64,000 bases of DNA from assembly GCA_046329585.1 (NCBI GenBank), contig JAXLUI010000003.1:248001-312000 (forward strand), written 5' to 3'. A program made the position numbers and the translations under genes. This DNA is from DLKC01 sp002478885. GTDB lineage: Bacteria; Bacteroidota; Bacteroidia; Chitinophagales; Chitinophagaceae. Below are positions 61,559 through 64,000 of the stretch, in pieces; the first letter of the stretch is position 1, and each line of letters opens with the position of its first letter. The notes under the pieces are model-generated. The model worked only from the letters and a program-made list of their open reading frames with translations. It was not told the DNA's origin and ran no database searches.

Positions 61559-62557
61559 CTATTGGCCGATAACCTGGAGCAACTGCGCATCTTCAATAGA
61601 GAGTGCACATTTAAAGTGGTTTTTGGGGCAGGCTTTATAGCCGTGCAATCCACAGGGTCTGCAACTGAGCTGCTCTTCGGTTTCAATAATAAAACTGTTG
61701 TCGCTGAGCGGGCCATATCCAAAAGCAGGAACTGTGCTGCAATAAACGGCTGCAACAGGTGCATTGACCGCGGAGGCGAAGTGCATTGGCGCGGAATCAT
61801 TTACATAATTCATTTCGGCACCTTTCATCAACGCGGCTGACTCAAGGTAATTTAATTTGCCAGCCATATTAATAATAAAAGGATGAAGCGAGATTTTCTT
61901 TATCTCTTCGCAAATCGCCGCATCACCGGGCGCGCCCAGCAAATAGATATCATATTTTACAGGCAGATTATTGAGAAAGCTGATCCACTTTTCTTTTGGA
62001 TATTGTTTCGTAAACCACACGGAAGAAGGCGCTACACACAGGTAAGGCTTTTGCTTAAGTGGCAGCATTTTTCCAAAGTCTTTCGGCGAAGGGTAAAGCT
62101 TTGGCTTTGCTGGCTGGTCATCTGTAAATGCAGCAACAAGAAAATGGTTCCTTTCGATCTCATGCAATGAATGCCCGTTTGCACTCATGTAATGTTTGAT
62201 CTTGTGGGTAAACAAAAAACTCCAGGGGTTTTTATCAAAACCAATTGTTTCTTTGGCGTTGGAGAAAACGGTCACAAATCCCGTGGTTGCATAGCGCTGC
62301 ACGTTAATCACTTTATCGTAACGTTCCGCTCTTATTTGTTTCAGCAATGCCAACAAGTTTTTATACTTACCAGCTTTCTTATTCCAAACGAGCACATTGT
62401 GTAGAAATGGATGACCACTAACCAATCCTTCATTTCCCTTGCGCACCATGTAATCGATGCATGCATCGGGATAGTATTCATGCAATTTTTCAAGGATGCC
62501 CGTTGCCAGCACCACATCACCAATAAAAGCTGTTTGTATAACAAGAAATTTTTGCAT
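61559..62557 (-). CDS. glycosyltransferase family 9 (heptosyltransferase-like)
   Basis: A 332-residue GT-B protein: MQKFLVIQTAFIGDVVLATG at the N-terminus, DKVINVQRYATTGFVTVF, VAPSSVWFTKQYPKEKW, NYVNDSAPMHFASAVNAPV and a C-terminal cysteine-rich loop CRPCGLHGYKACPKNHFKC. Transfers a heptose or related sugar to lipid A-core. ATG 62557 is chosen since the family motif starts there. Confidence 0.93.
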   Translation of the reverse strand: MQKFLVIQTAFIGDVVLATGILEKLHEYYPDACIDYMVRKGNEGLVSGHPFLHNVLVWNKKAGKYKNLLALLKQIRAERYDKVINVQRYATTGFVTVFSNAKETIGFDKNPWSFLFTHKIKHYMSANGHSLHEIERNHFLVAAFTDDQPAKPKLYPSPKDFGKMLPLKQKPYLCVAPSSVWFTKQYPKEKWISFLNNLPVKYDIYLLGAPGDAAICEEIKKISLHPFIINMAGKLNYLESAALMKGAEMNYVNDSAPMHFASAVNAPVAAVYCSTVPAFGYGPLSDNSFIIETEEQLSCRPCGLHGYKACPKNHFKCALSIEDAQLLQVIGQ

Positions 62558-62637
62558 GAAGCAAACTGTAAAAAGCAAAGATGCTGTTTAGTGATAATAT
62601 CTCATAATATAAAAAGCTATCTATGCAAAGCTTCAAC

Positions 62638-62669
62638 AAAAAAAAGCGAAGAAAATCTTCGCTTTTTTT
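62638..62669 (-). terminator. hairpin terminator of the PhyH gene
   Basis: Stem AAAAAAAGCGAAGA / TCTTCGCTTTTTTT with loop AAA. T-rich on both strands; 20 bases after the PhyH stop. Confidence 0.85.
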
Positions 62670-62688
62670 CCTGTCGTTATTAAGGTGT

Positions 62689-63570
62689 TTATTTTATGCC
62701 GTCGAATAAAAGCGGGAAAAACTGCCCTTCCATTTTATTTCCTTTCGGCACTGCAGGAACGCCTGCCAGCAGTTCATCATCAGTATCGCTTTTAACGCCG
62801 TCTTCAAACACATTGAGCACGAAAGCCCTTCGGGGGCGATCGCTTTTATTTTCGCTGCTGCCGTGCAATGTTAGCGAGTGATGAAAGATAGCCTCCCCTG
62901 CTTTTGTTTCTACGTACACAGGTCTGAATTCTTCCCGCTGTTGTGGGGTCAGGTAATCCATTATACCCATCATATTACCCGCGAGTTCAGGCTTGTCAAG
63001 TAAGCCCCAGCGTTGGCTTCCCGGAACATATTGCAGGCAGCCATTTTCAATAGTTGAATCATCGAGGCCGCACCAGCAGGTTAAATGAGCAATGGGTTTT
63101 GTCCTTGTCCAGTATGAGTAATCCTGGTGCCACGCAACCACGCCACCTTTTTTCGGGGGTTTGCAAAACAACTGGTCGTGCCAGAATCGCACAGGAACAT
63201 TTCCAAGCAACTGACTTGCCGCCATTACAAAACGTGGATTCCACAATACATCGTGCAAGCCATCGGTAATGCGCCAGGCTCCAAGTGCATGAAATAATAT
63301 GGTCGACGGGTCTGCCGATTCATTACTGTGAAACTCATAAAACAAATGATGCCCTGGATGTTTAACATCGGCCAATTCCGCAATCTCATTTCTAATTTGC
63401 TCAACCTGTTTTTCGTCAAGCATTTTCACATTGGGCAAGTAACCGTTCTCCTTAAAAAAACCAACTTGTTCATCGCTCAATTTATACTGCTGCCACTCAG
63501 CCGCAGAAGAAGGCCATTTAAAAAGATCAGACAACAATTGATGCGCCGTACTCAGGTCTTTATATGACAT
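62689..63570 (-). CDS. phytanoyl-CoA dioxygenase (PhyH) family protein
   Basis: A 293-residue Fe(II)/2-oxoglutarate oxygenase. The iron site is HQD in VVAWHQDYSYW and the distal His in FHHSLTLHGSSENKSDRPRRAF, with Arg for 2-oxoglutarate. LTCWCGLDDSTIENGCLQYV and PGSQRWGLL are also family features. Hydroxylates an unknown small substrate. Its own terminator is downstream. Confidence 0.92.
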   Translation of the reverse strand: MSYKDLSTAHQLLSDLFKWPSSAAEWQQYKLSDEQVGFFKENGYLPNVKMLDEKQVEQIRNEIAELADVKHPGHHLFYEFHSNESADPSTILFHALGAWRITDGLHDVLWNPRFVMAASQLLGNVPVRFWHDQLFCKPPKKGGVVAWHQDYSYWTRTKPIAHLTCWCGLDDSTIENGCLQYVPGSQRWGLLDKPELAGNMMGIMDYLTPQQREEFRPVYVETKAGEAIFHHSLTLHGSSENKSDRPRRAFVLNVFEDGVKSDTDDELLAGVPAVPKGNKMEGQFFPLLFDGIK

Positions 63571-63684
63571 AAAATCGTTTTTTTAAAAATAACCATTTTT
63601 ATTTTAAGCCTGCAAATTTGAATGTGTTGAGGCCAACGGTTTGCAAGACACCAATACAAGTTTTTGTTACCAACCACATTAATA

Positions 63685-63730
63685 CTATTAGGCTTTGCTT
63701 GCGACGCTCCGTTCATCGCTAGGTTCAGTG
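63685..63730. repeat. degenerate repeat arm (locus 21)
   Basis: GCTTTGCTTGCGACGCTCCG at 63693-63712, then TTCATCGC. The core is mutated (TTGCGACGCTC) but keeps the family's pattern and place, between the PhyH start and a T9SS gene end. Confidence 0.45.
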
Positions 63731-63745
63731 GGCAGCATAAAAAAA

Positions 63746-63769
63746 GTGGTCCCGGAAAACCAGGACCAC
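63746..63769 (-). terminator. hairpin terminator of the T9SS cargo gene
   Basis: Stem GTGGTCC-GG / CC-GGACCAC (one mismatch) with a short loop. The minus strand continues TTTTTTTATGC; 29 bases after the stop. Confidence 0.78.
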
Positions 63770-63798
63770 ACTTCAACACCCCTTGTTCTAAACAAGTA

Positions 63799-64000
63799 CT
63801 ATTTATCAAGAATGATTTTAATGGATTGCTTCTCCGCGCCATTTATAACAAGCACGTTATAAACGCCTTTGTTATAAGTGCCCAGGTCAAGCTGCTTTGT
63901 ATTCGCACCTTCAAATACATTGAACGATTGCGATTGCATCACTCTGCCTGTCATATCATACACTGCCACGGTAGCAGTTGAAGGTTTTTTAGCCCTTACC
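63799..64000 (-). CDS. C-terminal part of a T9SS type A cargo (3' part only)
   Basis: A minus-strand frame enters from the right edge and ends with TAG at 63799-63801. The 66 visible residues have the type IX sorting-domain pattern: ATVAVYDMTGRVMQSQSFNV, KQLDLGTYNKGVYNVLVING and a final KSIKIILDK-type end (QSIKIILDK). It is the anchoring/sorting end of a surface or secreted protein; the cargo domain is outside the window. Confidence 0.85.
   Translation of the reverse strand, partial: VRAKKPSTATVAVYDMTGRVMQSQSFNVFEGANTKQLDLGTYNKGVYNVLVINGAEKQSIKIILDK

Noticed and set aside
61441..61800. 119-codon minus-strand frame overlapping the end of the GT9 gene
   Set aside because: It is an alternative-frame shadow: the GT9 frame has clear family motifs throughout the shared part.
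1..64000. tRNA, rRNA and known riboswitch signatures
   Set aside because: No cloverleaf with a GTTC-type T-loop and no rRNA stretch was recognised in any gap on either strand, though short RNAs could be missed by eye.

Overview
The window reads as chromosome of a Bacteroidota member, most likely Chitinophagaceae or a close relative. The support is inferential: T9SS type A sorting tails, DUF4402, DUF4836 and PepSY-like proteins, a Sec-type (clade II) nitrous oxide reductase, a 3-keto-glycoside module (DUF1080 with a Tat-type Gfo/Idh/MocA protein), M13 and M1 lipoprotein/secreted peptidases, few Shine-Dalgarno sites, and GC that looks to be in the low forties. No rRNA, tRNA, CRISPR array, transposase or phage gene was seen.

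Layout. 1-1.6 kb: a DUF2461 fragment, a lipoprotein and a group III truncated haemoglobin. 1.2-11 kb: a nitrous-oxide-reduction locus on the minus strand (cytochrome c, nosZ, NosB-like/NosL fusion, nosD, nosF, nosY, cupin, truncated haemoglobin), with a divergent Crp/Fnr regulator and a polytopic membrane protein. Two copies of a Crp/Fnr-like palindrome lie in the divergent promoter. 11.6-21.8 kb: a chaperone-usher-like surface-fibre locus. It holds a DUF4402 subunit followed by a terminator, a PapD-like chaperone, a 1155-residue phage-tail-fibre-like protein with two 282-residue repeats, a T9SS-sorted protein, a second DUF4402-like subunit and an usher. This is the most unusual system in the window. 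22-36 kb: asd, M13 peptidase, PfkB kinase, BamA-like protein, rarA, PepSY-like protein, M1 peptidase, acetyltransferase, alditol-oxidase-like enzyme and an FtsX/ATPase pair. 36.9-49 kb: DUF4836, PaiB-like, GDPD, kynU, pyrF, DUF1080, Gfo/Idh/MocA, a metzincin, a small lipoprotein and nth. 49-64 kb: ftsB-like, eno, porin, amt, VanZ-like, an outer-membrane barrel protein, uvrB, a LON-domain protein, GT2, meaB, GT9, PhyH and the C-terminal end of another T9SS cargo.

Running through almost every non-coding gap is a palindromic repeat family with about 30 arms at 21 loci. Its core is TTGCGTCGCAC (or TTGTGTCACTCAC, or TTGCCACGCTC) and its outer ends resemble GAGCCGGGCTT. Three copies interrupt the nos gene order and one lies inside the fibre locus. 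Reading frames running through the repeats create false N-terminal extensions for several genes (nosB/L, MmcQ/YjbR, pyrF), and starts have been moved accordingly.

All functional calls come from reading motifs and gene order; no database search was run.
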